Assembly: GCF_003952165.1 (NCBI RefSeq)
Contig: NZ_RXFT01000012.1
Location: forward strand, 124,001 to 188,000
Length of the DNA stretch: 64,000 bases
Reading direction: 5' to 3'
Source of the DNA: Variovorax guangxiensis
GTDB taxonomy: Bacteria > Pseudomonadota > Gammaproteobacteria > Burkholderiales > Burkholderiaceae_C
Made by a program: the position numbers and the translations under genes. How positions within the stretch are numbered: the first letter of the stretch is position 1; every line of letters begins with the position of its first letter. A model generated the notes under the pieces. That model saw only the letters and a program-made list of their open reading frames with translations, did no database searches and was not told the DNA's origin. Positions 15,458 to 25,437 of the stretch are shown one piece after another.

Positions 15458-16627
15458 ATGTTCACGGAGTCATTTTCACGCGCGCTGGTTGCCGCCGGCA
15501 TGGCGGTGCTCGTTCTGGCGGGCTGCTCCTCCGGCGCGCCGCTGCCGCCACCGCCGCGCGACGATGCGGCCGCGCTCCAGCGCGACCAGCAGGCCTTCGT
15601 CGATGCGATGAAGCCTCGCAGCCCGGGCGGCAGTCGGCCGGTGATCGCCGTGCTCGCGTCCAACGACGGCACCGAAATGACCGACCTGCTCCTGCCGTAC
15701 GCGGTGCTCGGGCGCGCCGACATCGCCGACGTGCGCATCGTGGCGCCGCGCGCCGGCCGCATCGACCTGTTTCCCGCGCTGCAGGTGGACGGCGCGCAGG
15801 ACTTCGCCGGCTTCGACCGCGCGCATCCCTCGGGTGCCGACTATGTGATCGTCCCCGCGATGCTCAAGGACGATGCGCCCGAGATCACCGCCTGGCTGCG
15901 GCGGCAGTCGCAGCAGGGCGCGCGGGTGATCGGCGTGTGTTCCGGCGCGCTTGTGGTGGGGCAGGCCGGGCTGCTCGACGGCCGGCGCTTCGCGGGCCAC
16001 TGGTACGACCGTGGCACGCTGCTGAAGCGCCATGCGGGCTCGACGCACGTACCGCACCGGCGCTACGTGGTGGACCGCAGCGTGGCCACCACCACCGGCA
16101 TCACCGCGTCGGTGCCCGCGATGCTGGCGCTGGTGGAGGCCATCGGCGGACGCGAAAAGGCCTCCGCGCTCGCGGCCGAACTGGGCGTGGCCTCGTGGAG
16201 CCCAGCGCACGACAGCACGCCCTTCGGCCTCGACGCCGGCAAGCGCTTCGCCTACCTGCTCAACAAGGCCGCGTTCTGGCGCGTCGAGCGCTGGAGCGTC
16301 GAGGTGCGCGACGGCACGGACGACGTGTCCCTCGCGCTGGCTGTGGACGCATGGGAGCGCACCGGGCGCGTGCGGGTCGAGGCGGTGTCGGCCTCGGGCC
16401 CGGTCAGGCTGCGCAGCGGACTGGTGCTGCTGGCCAGGCCCGCCTCCGCCGGCGATGGCGTCAGTGATGGCGCTCGCCGGCTGCCCCTGTCGGCCACGCT
16501 CAAGCCGGTGCCGCAGCTCGACCGCACGCTGTGCGAGATCGCTGGCCGCCACGGCGACGCGCGGCGCGACTGGGTGATGCTGGAGATGGAGTACCCGGCG
16601 CAGCAAGGCGCCGCCTGCGCCGGGTGA
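15458..16627 (+). CDS. DJ-1/PfpI-domain lipoprotein
   Basis: 389 residues. A lipobox LAGC (Cys about 23) follows the signal peptide; GGAGG lies seven bases before the start. The middle (about 60-250) is a DJ-1/PfpI domain with the elbow Cys in GVCSGAL. The C-terminal 130 residues have no recognised domain. Lipid anchoring of this normally cytoplasmic fold is unusual. The gene is divergent from the GlxA-type regulator with the same fold, suggesting a sensor/regulator pair. Enzymatic role unknown. Confidence 0.75.
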   Translation: MFTESFSRALVAAGMAVLVLAGCSSGAPLPPPPRDDAAALQRDQQAFVDAMKPRSPGGSRPVIAVLASNDGTEMTDLLLPYAVLGRADIADVRIVAPRAGRIDLFPALQVDGAQDFAGFDRAHPSGADYVIVPAMLKDDAPEITAWLRRQSQQGARVIGVCSGALVVGQAGLLDGRRFAGHWYDRGTLLKRHAGSTHVPHRRYVVDRSVATTTGITASVPAMLALVEAIGGREKASALAAELGVASWSPAHDSTPFGLDAGKRFAYLLNKAAFWRVERWSVEVRDGTDDVSLALAVDAWERTGRVRVEAVSASGPVRLRSGLVLLARPASAGDGVSDGARRLPLSATLKPVPQLDRTLCEIAGRHGDARRDWVMLEMEYPAQQGAACAG

Positions 16628-16667
16628 CCGCGCCGGGCGGGGACACGGGGCAGCGCCGGCTGGCCGC

Positions 16668-18575
16668 CTAGGCGTTGCTGGTCGCGCGCACTTCCTCGAT
16701 GCTGGTCTGCCCGGCCAGCACCTTCTCGATGCCGTCCTGGCGCAGCGTGCGCATGCCTTCCTGCAACGCGGCCTGCTGGAGCTCCTCGGCGCGCGCGCCG
16801 GTCTGCACCAGGCGCCGCAGCGTCTTCGACATGCTCATCAGCTCGTGGATGCCCACGCGGCCCTTGAAGCCGGTCTCGCCGCAGTGCTTGCAGCCCTTGC
16901 TGGTGTAGGTGTGCAGCCGTCCGTCGCGGCCATGGCGCTGCACCCAGCCGGCCAGCACCGCCTGGCGCTGGGCCGCGTCGCGCTGCTGCTCGGGGCCGAA
17001 GGCGTGCATGTAGTCGTCCAGCAGTTCCTCTACAGCCTCGGGGCTCGCGGGCGTGCCGGTGGTGCACTGCGTGCACAGGCGGCGCACCAGCCGCTGGGCG
17101 AGCACGGCCAGCAGCGAGTCGGCGAAGTTGAACGGGTCCATGCCCATGTCCAGCAGGCGGGTGACGGTCTCGGGCGCGCTGTTGGTGTGCAGGGTCGAGA
17201 GCACCAGATGGCCTGTCAGCGAGGCCTCGATGGCGGTCTTGGCGGTTTCCTCGTCGCGGATCTCGCCGACCATGATCACGTCCGGGTCGGCGCGCACGAA
17301 GGCGCGCAGCGCCTTGGCGAAGGTCCAGTCGATGCGCGGGTTGATCTGCACCTGCCGCAGCCCGGCCTGCGTGATTTCCACCGGGTCTTCCGCGGTCCAG
17401 ATCTTGCGCTCGGGCGTGTTGATGTGCATCAGCGCCGAGTGCAGCGTGGTGGTCTTGCCCGAGCCCGTGGGGCCCACGCACAGCACCATGCCGTAGGGGC
17501 GCTCGACCGCCTTCGTCAGCTGCGCGAGGTTGTCGGGCGACAGGCCCAGCCGGTCCATCGGAATGGGCTTGGCCGACGCCAGGATGCGCATCACCACGTC
17601 TTCGAGGCCGTTGTTGGTGGGAATGGTCGCCACGCGCAGCTCGATGCGGTGCTGTGGCGAGTACTTCGCGAAGTTGATCTTGCCGTCCTGCGGGTTGCGC
17701 TTCTCGCTGATGTCGAGGTCGCACATGATCTTCACGCGCGCGACGATCGCGTTGCGGTAGCTCGGCGGCAGCTCCAGGTAGGTGTGGAGCAGGCCGTCGC
17801 GCCGGAAGCGGATGCGGGTCTTTTCCTGGCCCGGGTAGCTCTCGATGTGGATGTCGGAGACGCCCTCGCGGTGCGCCTCGATGATCATGCTGTTGATCAT
17901 GCGCACCAGCGAGTTGTCGGACTGCTCGATGGGCGCCTCGCTTGCCGCCGGCGGCGCGGCGACTTCCTTCTCCAGCGTCTGCAGCAGCTCGCTCGTGCCG
18001 GCCACGTCGAAGTCCAGCGGCTGGCTCGGATCGAAGTGGGCCGCGAAGGGGTTTGGCGCCGCGCCCGTGTGCTCGCCGATCTTCTCGTACACCGCGTTCA
18101 GCACGCCGTCGAGGTCCAGGCACTGGCCCACCACCGGCGTGACCTTCAGCTGCGCGATGAACTCCACCTCGTCGAGCGCCGAATGCCGGCTGGTCGGATC
18201 GTCGATGGCGACGATGAGCCGCCCCTCGTGCAGCATCAGCGGCATGACCTGCAGCCGCCGCGCCACCGCGTGCGGCAGCTTGCGCAGCGCCTCGGCCGCC
18301 GGCGGATAGAGATGCAGGTTGACCAGCGGATAGCCCATCTTGCGAACCAGCGCCGTCTGCAACTGGCCCCGGCTCACCACGCCCATGCGCACCAGCGTCT
18401 CGCCCAGCGGCACCATCGGGTCCAGCTTCTGCCGGTCCAGGCCCGCGCGAAGCTGCTCCTGCGTGACCATCCCCAGCGAGATGAGCGCCTCGCCGATGCG
18501 CGCGATGGGCGTGCGGCTCTGGGCCTCCAGCGCGTTCAGCAATTGCTCCGGCATGACGACTTCGTTGATGGACAT
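16668..18575 (-). CDS. GspE/PilB-type secretion/pilus ATPase
   Basis: 635 residues from ATG 18575 (AGGAGA upstream). Domains in order: two MshEN-like N-terminal modules (about 30-200), the N2 region, then the ATPase core with Walker A GPTGSGKTTT, the Asp box, Walker B DVIMVGEIRD and the His box (LSTLHTN). A tetra-Cys zinc site (CTQC...CKHC) is present, as in GspE/PilB. Such hexameric ATPases power type II secretion or type IV pilus extension. No secretin, pilin or inner-membrane partner is next to it, so it is an orphan whose partners are elsewhere. Confidence 0.9.
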   Translation of the reverse strand: MSINEVVMPEQLLNALEAQSRTPIARIGEALISLGMVTQEQLRAGLDRQKLDPMVPLGETLVRMGVVSRGQLQTALVRKMGYPLVNLHLYPPAAEALRKLPHAVARRLQVMPLMLHEGRLIVAIDDPTSRHSALDEVEFIAQLKVTPVVGQCLDLDGVLNAVYEKIGEHTGAAPNPFAAHFDPSQPLDFDVAGTSELLQTLEKEVAAPPAASEAPIEQSDNSLVRMINSMIIEAHREGVSDIHIESYPGQEKTRIRFRRDGLLHTYLELPPSYRNAIVARVKIMCDLDISEKRNPQDGKINFAKYSPQHRIELRVATIPTNNGLEDVVMRILASAKPIPMDRLGLSPDNLAQLTKAVERPYGMVLCVGPTGSGKTTTLHSALMHINTPERKIWTAEDPVEITQAGLRQVQINPRIDWTFAKALRAFVRADPDVIMVGEIRDEETAKTAIEASLTGHLVLSTLHTNSAPETVTRLLDMGMDPFNFADSLLAVLAQRLVRRLCTQCTTGTPASPEAVEELLDDYMHAFGPEQQRDAAQRQAVLAGWVQRHGRDGRLHTYTSKGCKHCGETGFKGRVGIHELMSMSKTLRRLVQTGARAEELQQAALQEGMRTLRQDGIEKVLAGQTSIEEVRATSNA

Positions 18576-18773
18576 GGGGGACGTTCTCCTGCTCGATTTC
18601 GTGCATGGATCGTAGAGCGTGATCGGGTCCATTGCCACAGGTTCGAGCTTGAGTACGCAAGTACTCAAGTCAACAACAAGTTAACTCGTGACGGCAACCG
18701 GCGGCACGGTCCGTGCGCCGGATTTCCTTTCGTCCTACGGGCAGCAACCGCTGCTTCGCCAAACATCGCCGGA

Positions 18774-19115
18774 ATGCATCGATTGATATTTGCCACCACT
18801 GCGCTGGTGGGCATGCTCGGCTTCGCGGCGAGGGCAGAGCCCATCAAGCTGCCTGTAGACAGCGACGAGAAGGGCTCCGTCTACGTCGCCCCCAACGTCA
18901 ATCCCACCGAGACATCGGCCACCGTCAACGGCGCCACCGTCGGCATACAGCGCCCCGACGGCAGCGGCACCTACATCGGCACCGACACCTCCATGCCCCG
19001 GCCCACGTATTCGCTGGGCGCGAGCACCGGCGGCAATGTGTCGTTCTCGGGGGGCGTGCAGTCGGATGGAAAGGCCAACAACGGCGTGAAGGCCGGTCTG
19101 ACGATCAAGTACTGA
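18774..19115 (+). CDS. Small secreted protein, unknown
   Basis: 113 residues with a clear signal peptide (MHRLIFATTALVGMLGF...ARA, cleavage near residue 21). The mature part is Gly/Thr/Ser-rich with repeated short beta-prone stretches (SATVNGATVGIQ, GTYIGTDTS) and ends in IKY. No family is recognised. Convergent with the GNAT gene, seven bases apart. Confidence 0.6.
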   Translation: MHRLIFATTALVGMLGFAARAEPIKLPVDSDEKGSVYVAPNVNPTETSATVNGATVGIQRPDGSGTYIGTDTSMPRPTYSLGASTGGNVSFSGGVQSDGKANNGVKAGLTIKY

Positions 19116-19122
19116 GCGCGGA

Positions 19123-19584
19123 TCAGACCAGCGTGCCGTACACGATGAAGCCGTCGTGCGTCGCGACCTTGTCGTAGAGCGTGCGGCCCGCCGTGTTGGT
19201 GACGTGCGTCTGCCAGTACACGCGATGGCCGCCCGCGAGCTTCACGCGCTCGTATACACCGCTGATCAGTTGGCGGCCGACGCCCCTGCCGCGTTCGGAA
19301 GGCAGGGTGAACAGGTCCTGCAGGTAGCAGGTCGGCTCCAGCCGGGTGGTGCTGCGGTGAAAGAGGTAGTGGGTGAGGCCGACCAGTTGCCCGTCGCGCT
19401 CGGCGACCAGTGCATGCACGGGTTCGTAGGCGTCGAAGAAGCGCTGCCAGGTGGCCTGCGTGATCTCGTCGGCGAGGGCGCTCGGGCCCTCCCGGCCGTA
19501 GAAGGCGTTGTAGCCGTCCCAGAGCGGCTTCCATGCCGCGTAGTCTTCTGGCACCGGAGGGCGGATCAGCAGGGAAGAGGTCAT
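19123..19584 (-). CDS. GNAT N-acetyltransferase
   Basis: 153 residues. The acetyl-CoA-binding motif A is visible (YLQDLFTLPSERGRGVGRQL, pyrophosphate loop RGRGVG), and the C-terminal NTAGRTLYDKVATHDGF matches motif B. The acceptor substrate cannot be predicted. A 10-bp palindrome TGCAATTGCA (19612-19621) lies just upstream of the start and may be an operator. Confidence 0.85.
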   Translation of the reverse strand: MTSSLLIRPPVPEDYAAWKPLWDGYNAFYGREGPSALADEITQATWQRFFDAYEPVHALVAERDGQLVGLTHYLFHRSTTRLEPTCYLQDLFTLPSERGRGVGRQLISGVYERVKLAGGHRVYWQTHVTNTAGRTLYDKVATHDGFIVYGTLV

Positions 19585-19643
19585 GTCGTCGGAAACTGCG
19601 CGTTGAAAACGTGCAATTGCAACATGGGCAACGCGGCCGGTGC

Positions 19644-20594
19644 TCAGCGAACGAAGAATTCCTTCAGTGCCTTTTCAGGCAGCTGGCCATGCAGGCCGAT
19701 GGCGACCACTCCGGCGCGGGCAAGCCCCGAGGGCGGTGCCGCCTTGCGCAGCGAGCCGTGGCGGCCGGCGTACTGCACCTCCGACCACTCCTCGCCGACG
19801 GCACCATGACCGGTGCGCAGCAGGCCTTTCAGGCGCAGCACGCCCGCCGGCATTTCGCGCAGCCAGGCGCGAAGCGCGGCCGCGGGAATCATCGCGTCGG
19901 GCTGCGCGCTCCAGGTCTGGAACAGTGCGCCGTGGTCGGGTGCGTGATGGCCGTGATCGCAGTCGGGGCCGCATGCGTGAGCGGTGCCCAAGGCCTGCTG
20001 CGGCAGCCCCGACAGCAGCGCCAGCGGCACCGCCGCTTCCGTGGTCTCGATGCACGGCGTTCCGGGCGCGTTCGCCTCGACCCATGACCTCGTCGCGACC
20101 AGCGCATCAGGCGCCGCGATGTCGGCCTTGTTCAGCACCACGAGATCGGCCGATTTCAACTGCCGCGCCAGCGTGTCGGCCAGCAGCGGGTCCGTCGACT
20201 GCCGCGCCGCCGCGCTCGCATCCACCATCACGATCACGCCCTCGAGGCTCAGCTCAGGCGCCGCCATGCCGATCTGCGCGATGCGCCACGGGTCCGAAAC
20301 TCCGCTGGCCTCGATCACCACCGCGTCGAAGGGCGCCTTCGCCTCGATCACGTCCACCAGCGCCCGTCCCAGGTCGTCGCCGATCTGGCAGCACACGCAG
20401 CCGTTGGTCAGCGCCACCGTGTCGCCATGCGTGGCGGCGATCAGTCCGGCGTCGATATTGAGCGCGCCGAAGTCGTTCACCAGCACCGCCATGCGCAGGC
20501 CCTTGGCCTCGCGCAGCCAGCGGTTGAGCAGCGTGGTCTTGCCCGCGCCGAGGAAGCCGCCGATGACGGTGAACGGAAGCCTCCTTCCCGGCAT
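19644..20594 (-). CDS. CobW/G3E-family GTPase (COG0523)
   Basis: 316 residues. The Walker A GGFLGAGKTT (12-21), the metal-binding CXCC-type motif NGCVCC (Cys66, 68, 69) and the guanine-specificity NKAD are present. A Cys/His-rich insert (CGPDCDHGHHAPDH) adds metal ligands before the CobW C-terminal domain. Such proteins insert or chaperone metal. Its ATG overlaps the stop of the amidohydrolase (TGATG), so it may metallate that metal-dependent enzyme. Last gene of the operon. Confidence 0.9.
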   Translation of the reverse strand: MPGRRLPFTVIGGFLGAGKTTLLNRWLREAKGLRMAVLVNDFGALNIDAGLIAATHGDTVALTNGCVCCQIGDDLGRALVDVIEAKAPFDAVVIEASGVSDPWRIAQIGMAAPELSLEGVIVMVDASAAARQSTDPLLADTLARQLKSADLVVLNKADIAAPDALVATRSWVEANAPGTPCIETTEAAVPLALLSGLPQQALGTAHACGPDCDHGHHAPDHGALFQTWSAQPDAMIPAAALRAWLREMPAGVLRLKGLLRTGHGAVGEEWSEVQYAGRHGSLRKAAPPSGLARAGVVAIGLHGQLPEKALKEFFVR

Positions 20595-22294
20595 CACGCG
20601 CCCTGGCCTCTCTGCGCCTCGAACACCCGGCCCGAGAGCACCGTGCCCCACACGCGGGCGTCCTTCAGCGCCATCGGGTCCATTTCGAGCGGGTCGTCTT
20701 CCAGCACGCAGAAGTCGGCGCGCTTGCCGCATTCGATGCTGCCGATCTCGCCGTCCAGCTTCAGCGTCCATGCCGCGCCGAGCGTGATGGCGCGCAGCGC
20801 CTGTGGCACGGTGATGCGCTCGGCCTCGCCCAGCAGCCGGCCCTTGGGCGTGATGCGGTTGACGGCGCACCAGGCGGTGAAGAGCGGCCCGAGCGGCGTC
20901 ACCGGCGCGTCGGAGTGGATGGCCAGCGGAACACCCGCCGCCAGCGCGCTGCCACAGGCGTCGAGGCGGTTCGCGCGGTCGGGCCCCATGGTCATCTCGT
21001 AGTGCTGGTCGCCCCAGTACCAGATGTGGTTGGCGAACAGGTTCGCGCACAGGCCCAGGGCGGCCATGCGGCGGAACAGCGGTGCATCGATCATCTGGCC
21101 GTGCTGCAGCGTGTGGCGGTGGTCGGGCCGCGGCGCGCGCGCCAGCACGCGCTCGATGGCGTCGATGGCCACTTCGCTCGCTTCGTCGCCGTTGGTGTGC
21201 GTGTGGATGGTGAGGCCCGCGCGGTGGTAGGTCTCGAAATCGGTCTCGTACTGCGCGGGTGCCGTCACCCAGATGCCGTTGGGCGCGCCGTTGAAATGGC
21301 CCGGCCAGCGCAGCCGCGCCGAGAAGCCCTGGATCGAGCCGTCGAGCATCATCTTCACAAGGCCGTAGCGCAGCCGGTCGGTGTTGCGCGGCAGCAGCCA
21401 CTTCACATGCTCCGCGCCTTGCGCGGCACCGTGCGTGCCGTGGAAGGCCTGGAACGCGGGGAGGATGCGCACGCCGAAGCCGTCGTCCGCCGTCACCGTC
21501 TCCAGCACGCCGCAGTCGTCGGGCGTGAGCTTGTTGACCAGGTCGGTCGCGGTGGTCACGCCCTGCAGGCAGGCCAGCCGCGCGAAGGAGCGCACGCCGG
21601 CCTCGGTCATCGGTGCGAGCAGGCCGGCGTTGCCGATCTTGCGCAGCACCAGGAACATCGCGGCCGGCTCCTGCAACTCGCCGGTGGGCTCGCCTTCATC
21701 GGCGCCGTCCGCGAACCTGACCACGCCTTCCACCTCGTTGTCGCGCGTGATCTCGGCAATGCGCAGCATCGCGCTGTTGACGTTCATCAGGTGGCCGTTG
21801 GCATGGCCGATGACGATGGGCCGCGTGTTGCTGGCCCGGTCGACGTGGTGCACCGTCATGCGCTCGCCGCCGAAGTAGATGGGATCGAAGCCCCAGGCGA
21901 CGAGCGGTTCGGTGTCGGGCACGCCGTCGGCCGTCATCTTGGCGGCCACCTCCGACAGGCGGGAGACCACTTCGTCCATCGAGCGCAGGCCGCTCCACAC
22001 CTTGCCCTCGGGGTCGCGGCGGTCAAACCAGCCGAGGTACGTCCAGTCCCACATGCTGCCTTCCTTCAGGTGGCAGTGGCCTTCGACAAGGCCGGGCATC
22101 ACCACCTTGCCGGCGAAGCGCTCGTCGAGCGTGAACGGGCCCCAGCCCTGCATGTCCGCGAGCGCGCCTACGGCCAGCACGCGGCCGTCGCGCACCGCCA
22201 CGTGGGTGGCGTGCGGCTGCATCGGGTTCATCGTGATGATCTTGCGGGCGGTGTAGACGGTGGTGGTCGTTTTGTTCGCTGTCTGTTGGCTCAT
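20594..22294 (-). CDS. YtcJ-like metal-dependent amidohydrolase
   Basis: 566 residues. Amidohydrolase-fold signatures: the N-terminal metal site MPGLVEGHCHLKEG, the later HTHTNGDEAS and HTLQHGQM, and the C-terminal AIHSDAPVTPLGP. It matches the YtcJ/amidohydrolase_3 group, which hydrolyses amide or ester bonds of small molecules. The ATG overlaps the upstream ABC ATPase stop (ATGA), and the CobW gene overlaps its own stop. The context suggests it hydrolyses the imported compound. Confidence 0.88.
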   Translation of the reverse strand: MSQQTANKTTTTVYTARKIITMNPMQPHATHVAVRDGRVLAVGALADMQGWGPFTLDERFAGKVVMPGLVEGHCHLKEGSMWDWTYLGWFDRRDPEGKVWSGLRSMDEVVSRLSEVAAKMTADGVPDTEPLVAWGFDPIYFGGERMTVHHVDRASNTRPIVIGHANGHLMNVNSAMLRIAEITRDNEVEGVVRFADGADEGEPTGELQEPAAMFLVLRKIGNAGLLAPMTEAGVRSFARLACLQGVTTATDLVNKLTPDDCGVLETVTADDGFGVRILPAFQAFHGTHGAAQGAEHVKWLLPRNTDRLRYGLVKMMLDGSIQGFSARLRWPGHFNGAPNGIWVTAPAQYETDFETYHRAGLTIHTHTNGDEASEVAIDAIERVLARAPRPDHRHTLQHGQMIDAPLFRRMAALGLCANLFANHIWYWGDQHYEMTMGPDRANRLDACGSALAAGVPLAIHSDAPVTPLGPLFTAWCAVNRITPKGRLLGEAERITVPQALRAITLGAAWTLKLDGEIGSIECGKRADFCVLEDDPLEMDPMALKDARVWGTVLSGRVFEAQRGQGA

Positions 22295-23324
22295 GGCGAT
22301 TCCGGAATCGAAAGAGGAGGGCGCGGCAGCCCGTCGACGATGTCGACGCGCCTGCAGCGTACCCAATGATCGGGCGCGACCTCGCGCAGCGGCGGCAGTT
22401 CGGCCGCGCAGGCCGCTTCCGCCACCGGGCAGCGCCCGGCGAAGCGGCAGCCCCTGGGCGGGTCGATGGGGCTGGGCGGGTCACCGCTCAGCTTGATGCG
22501 GTTGGCAGCGCGCCGGCGTCCGCCGCTCACCGTGGGCACGGCCGACATCAGCGCCACGCTGTACGGATGCAGCGGCCGCGCGAAGAAGCTGCGGCGCGGC
22601 GCGCGCTCGACGATCTGGCCCAGGTACATCACTGCGATGTCGTCGCAGATGTGCTCCACCACTGCCATGTCGTGCGAGATGAAGAGGTAGGTCAGGCCCA
22701 GTTCGCGCTGCAGCCGGGCCAGCAGGTTCAGTATCTGCGCGCGGATGGCGATGTCCAGCGCCGACACCGGCTCGTCGCACACCACCAGCTCCGGGTTGGT
22801 GGCCAGCGCCCGCGCGATGTTGATGCGTTGGCGCTGACCGCCCGAGAACTGGTGCGGAAAGAGGTGCTGCTGCTCCGGCCGCAGCCCCACCGCCTCGAAG
22901 AGTTCGGCCACGCGGCGCGTGCGCTCCTCGGGCGTGCCCACCCGCATCAGGTCCAGCGGCGCGCGCACGGCGGCGCCCGCGCGCTCGCGCGGGTTGAGCG
23001 AGGAGAACGGGTCCTGGAAGATGATCTGCATGCGCGTGCGCGCCTGCCGCAGCGCCTCGCCCTGCAGCGCGCCCAGGTCGGTGTCGCCCAGCTGCATGCG
23101 GCCCGATGTGACGGGCGCGAGCCGCATCACCGCCAGCGCGGTGGTGGTCTTGCCCGAGCCCGATTCGCCGACCACGGCGAGCGTGCTGCCCCGGCGCACC
23201 TCGAAGGAAACGCCGTCCACCGCTTTCACCATTTCGGGCGTGCGGCCCCAGCCGGCCTTGCCGCGCGGAAAGTGCACCTTCAGGTCGTCGACCGAAAGCA
23301 GCGTGTCGGTCTTGCCGATGAACG

Positions 23325-23328
<4 letters not shown>
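22291..23328 (-). CDS. Peptide/opine ABC transporter ATPase, second (DppF/OppF type)
   Basis: 345 residues with Walker A GESGSGKTT, signature FSGGQRQR, Walker B LVVCDEPVSALD and the oligopeptide-transporter C-terminal extension with Cys cluster (RGCRFAGRCPVAEAAC). It pairs with the ATPase just upstream, overlapping it by four bases. It energises import of a peptide-like or opine-like solute. Confidence 0.92.
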
Positions 23329-24380
<1,052 letters not shown>

Positions 24381-24413
24381 GCAGAGATACCTTTCGCACG
24401 CAAATCTGCGGAC

Positions 24414-24492
24414 ATTCCCGGCGTGGCGTCTTTTCCGGGAATACCGCGGAACCGGCTTTGCCGGGCCGCAGGTATTGCCCCCTTCAAGGGGG
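24414..24492. repeat. Hairpin-rich intergenic repeat inside the ABC operon
   Basis: Three inverted repeats occur in 80 bases. ATTCCCGG (24414-24421) pairs with CCGGGAAT (24435-24442). A 37-base hairpin pairs AATACCGCGG (24440-24449) and CCGGC with GCCGG, CCGC and GGTATT (to 24476). CCCCCTT (24478-24484) pairs with AAGGGGG (24486-24492). The first and second overlap and exclude each other. It looks like a dispersed chromosomal repeat of Comamonadaceae (from memory) and may set the ratio of permease to ATPase expression. Confidence 0.6.
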
Positions 24493-24531
24493 TTGGCGGC
24501 CACACGAAGTGGGCAAGCGTGGGGGTGGACT

Positions 24532-25437
24532 TCATCTTTCCCTCAGCTTGGGGTTGAGGGCATCGTTCAGGCCGTCGCCGATCAGGCTCACGGCCAGCAC
24601 GGTGATGAAGATGGCCGCGCCGGGGAAGGCCACCGCCCACCAGCACGAGAGCACATACTGCCGGCTCGAGCCGATCATCAGGCCCCAGCTCATCTGGTTC
24701 GGATCGCCCAGCCCGAGAAAGGACAGCCCCGCCTCGAACAGGATCGCCGCGCCGATGGCCAGCGTTGCCGACACCACCAGCGGCGGCAGCGCGTTCGGCA
24801 GGATCACCTTCCAGATGATGCGTGCGTCGCGCGCACCGATGGCCCGCTCCGCGCGCACGAACTCCAGCCCCCGGTACTTCATGAACTCCGCGCGCGTGAG
24901 CCGCGCGGTGCCGGTCCAGCTCACGATGCCGATGGCCAGCGTCACCGTCACCAGCGTGGGCGAGAACAGCGTCACCACCACCATCGCGAAGAGCAGCGCC
25001 GGCAGCACCTGGAAGAACTCGGTGAGCTTCATCAGCGCGGCATCGACCTTGCCGCCGTAGTAGCCCGCGAAGGCGCCCAGCGTGATGCCGATCAGCACCG
25101 AAAGCAGCGCGGCCACCGCGCCCACCAGCAGCGTGGCGCGCCCGCCGTAGATCAGCGCGGTGAGCACGTCGCGGCCGAGGTAGTCGCTGCCGAGCCAGGC
25201 GTCTTCGCTGAAGGGCGGGGTGAGCGGCGCGGCCTTGATCTCGAACGGGTCGGCCGGGTAGATCCACGGCCCCGCGATCGCGACCAGCAGCACGGCCAGT
25301 AGCATCACCATGCCGGCGATGGCCGCCGGGTTGCGCAGGAACATGCGCATCGCTTCCACGCCCGGGTGCTCGACGCGCACGGCGGGTCTGGAAGAGGCTG
25401 CGGCGGCAACGGAGGGCATTGCGATCACCTTGCTCAT
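24532..25437 (-). CDS. Peptide/opine ABC transporter permease (DppC type)
   Basis: 301 residues. An N-terminal OppC leader is followed by membrane helix 1 (IAGMVMLLAVLLVAIAGPWIY), the conserved LGSDYLGRDVL motif and the EAA loop region (ERAIGARDARIIWKVILPNALPP). Its ATG overlaps the stop of the DppB-type gene (ATGA). Forms the heterodimeric pore with that permease. Confidence 0.93.
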   Translation of the reverse strand: MSKVIAMPSVAAAASSRPAVRVEHPGVEAMRMFLRNPAAIAGMVMLLAVLLVAIAGPWIYPADPFEIKAAPLTPPFSEDAWLGSDYLGRDVLTALIYGGRATLLVGAVAALLSVLIGITLGAFAGYYGGKVDAALMKLTEFFQVLPALLFAMVVVTLFSPTLVTVTLAIGIVSWTGTARLTRAEFMKYRGLEFVRAERAIGARDARIIWKVILPNALPPLVVSATLAIGAAILFEAGLSFLGLGDPNQMSWGLMIGSSRQYVLSCWWAVAFPGAAIFITVLAVSLIGDGLNDALNPKLRER

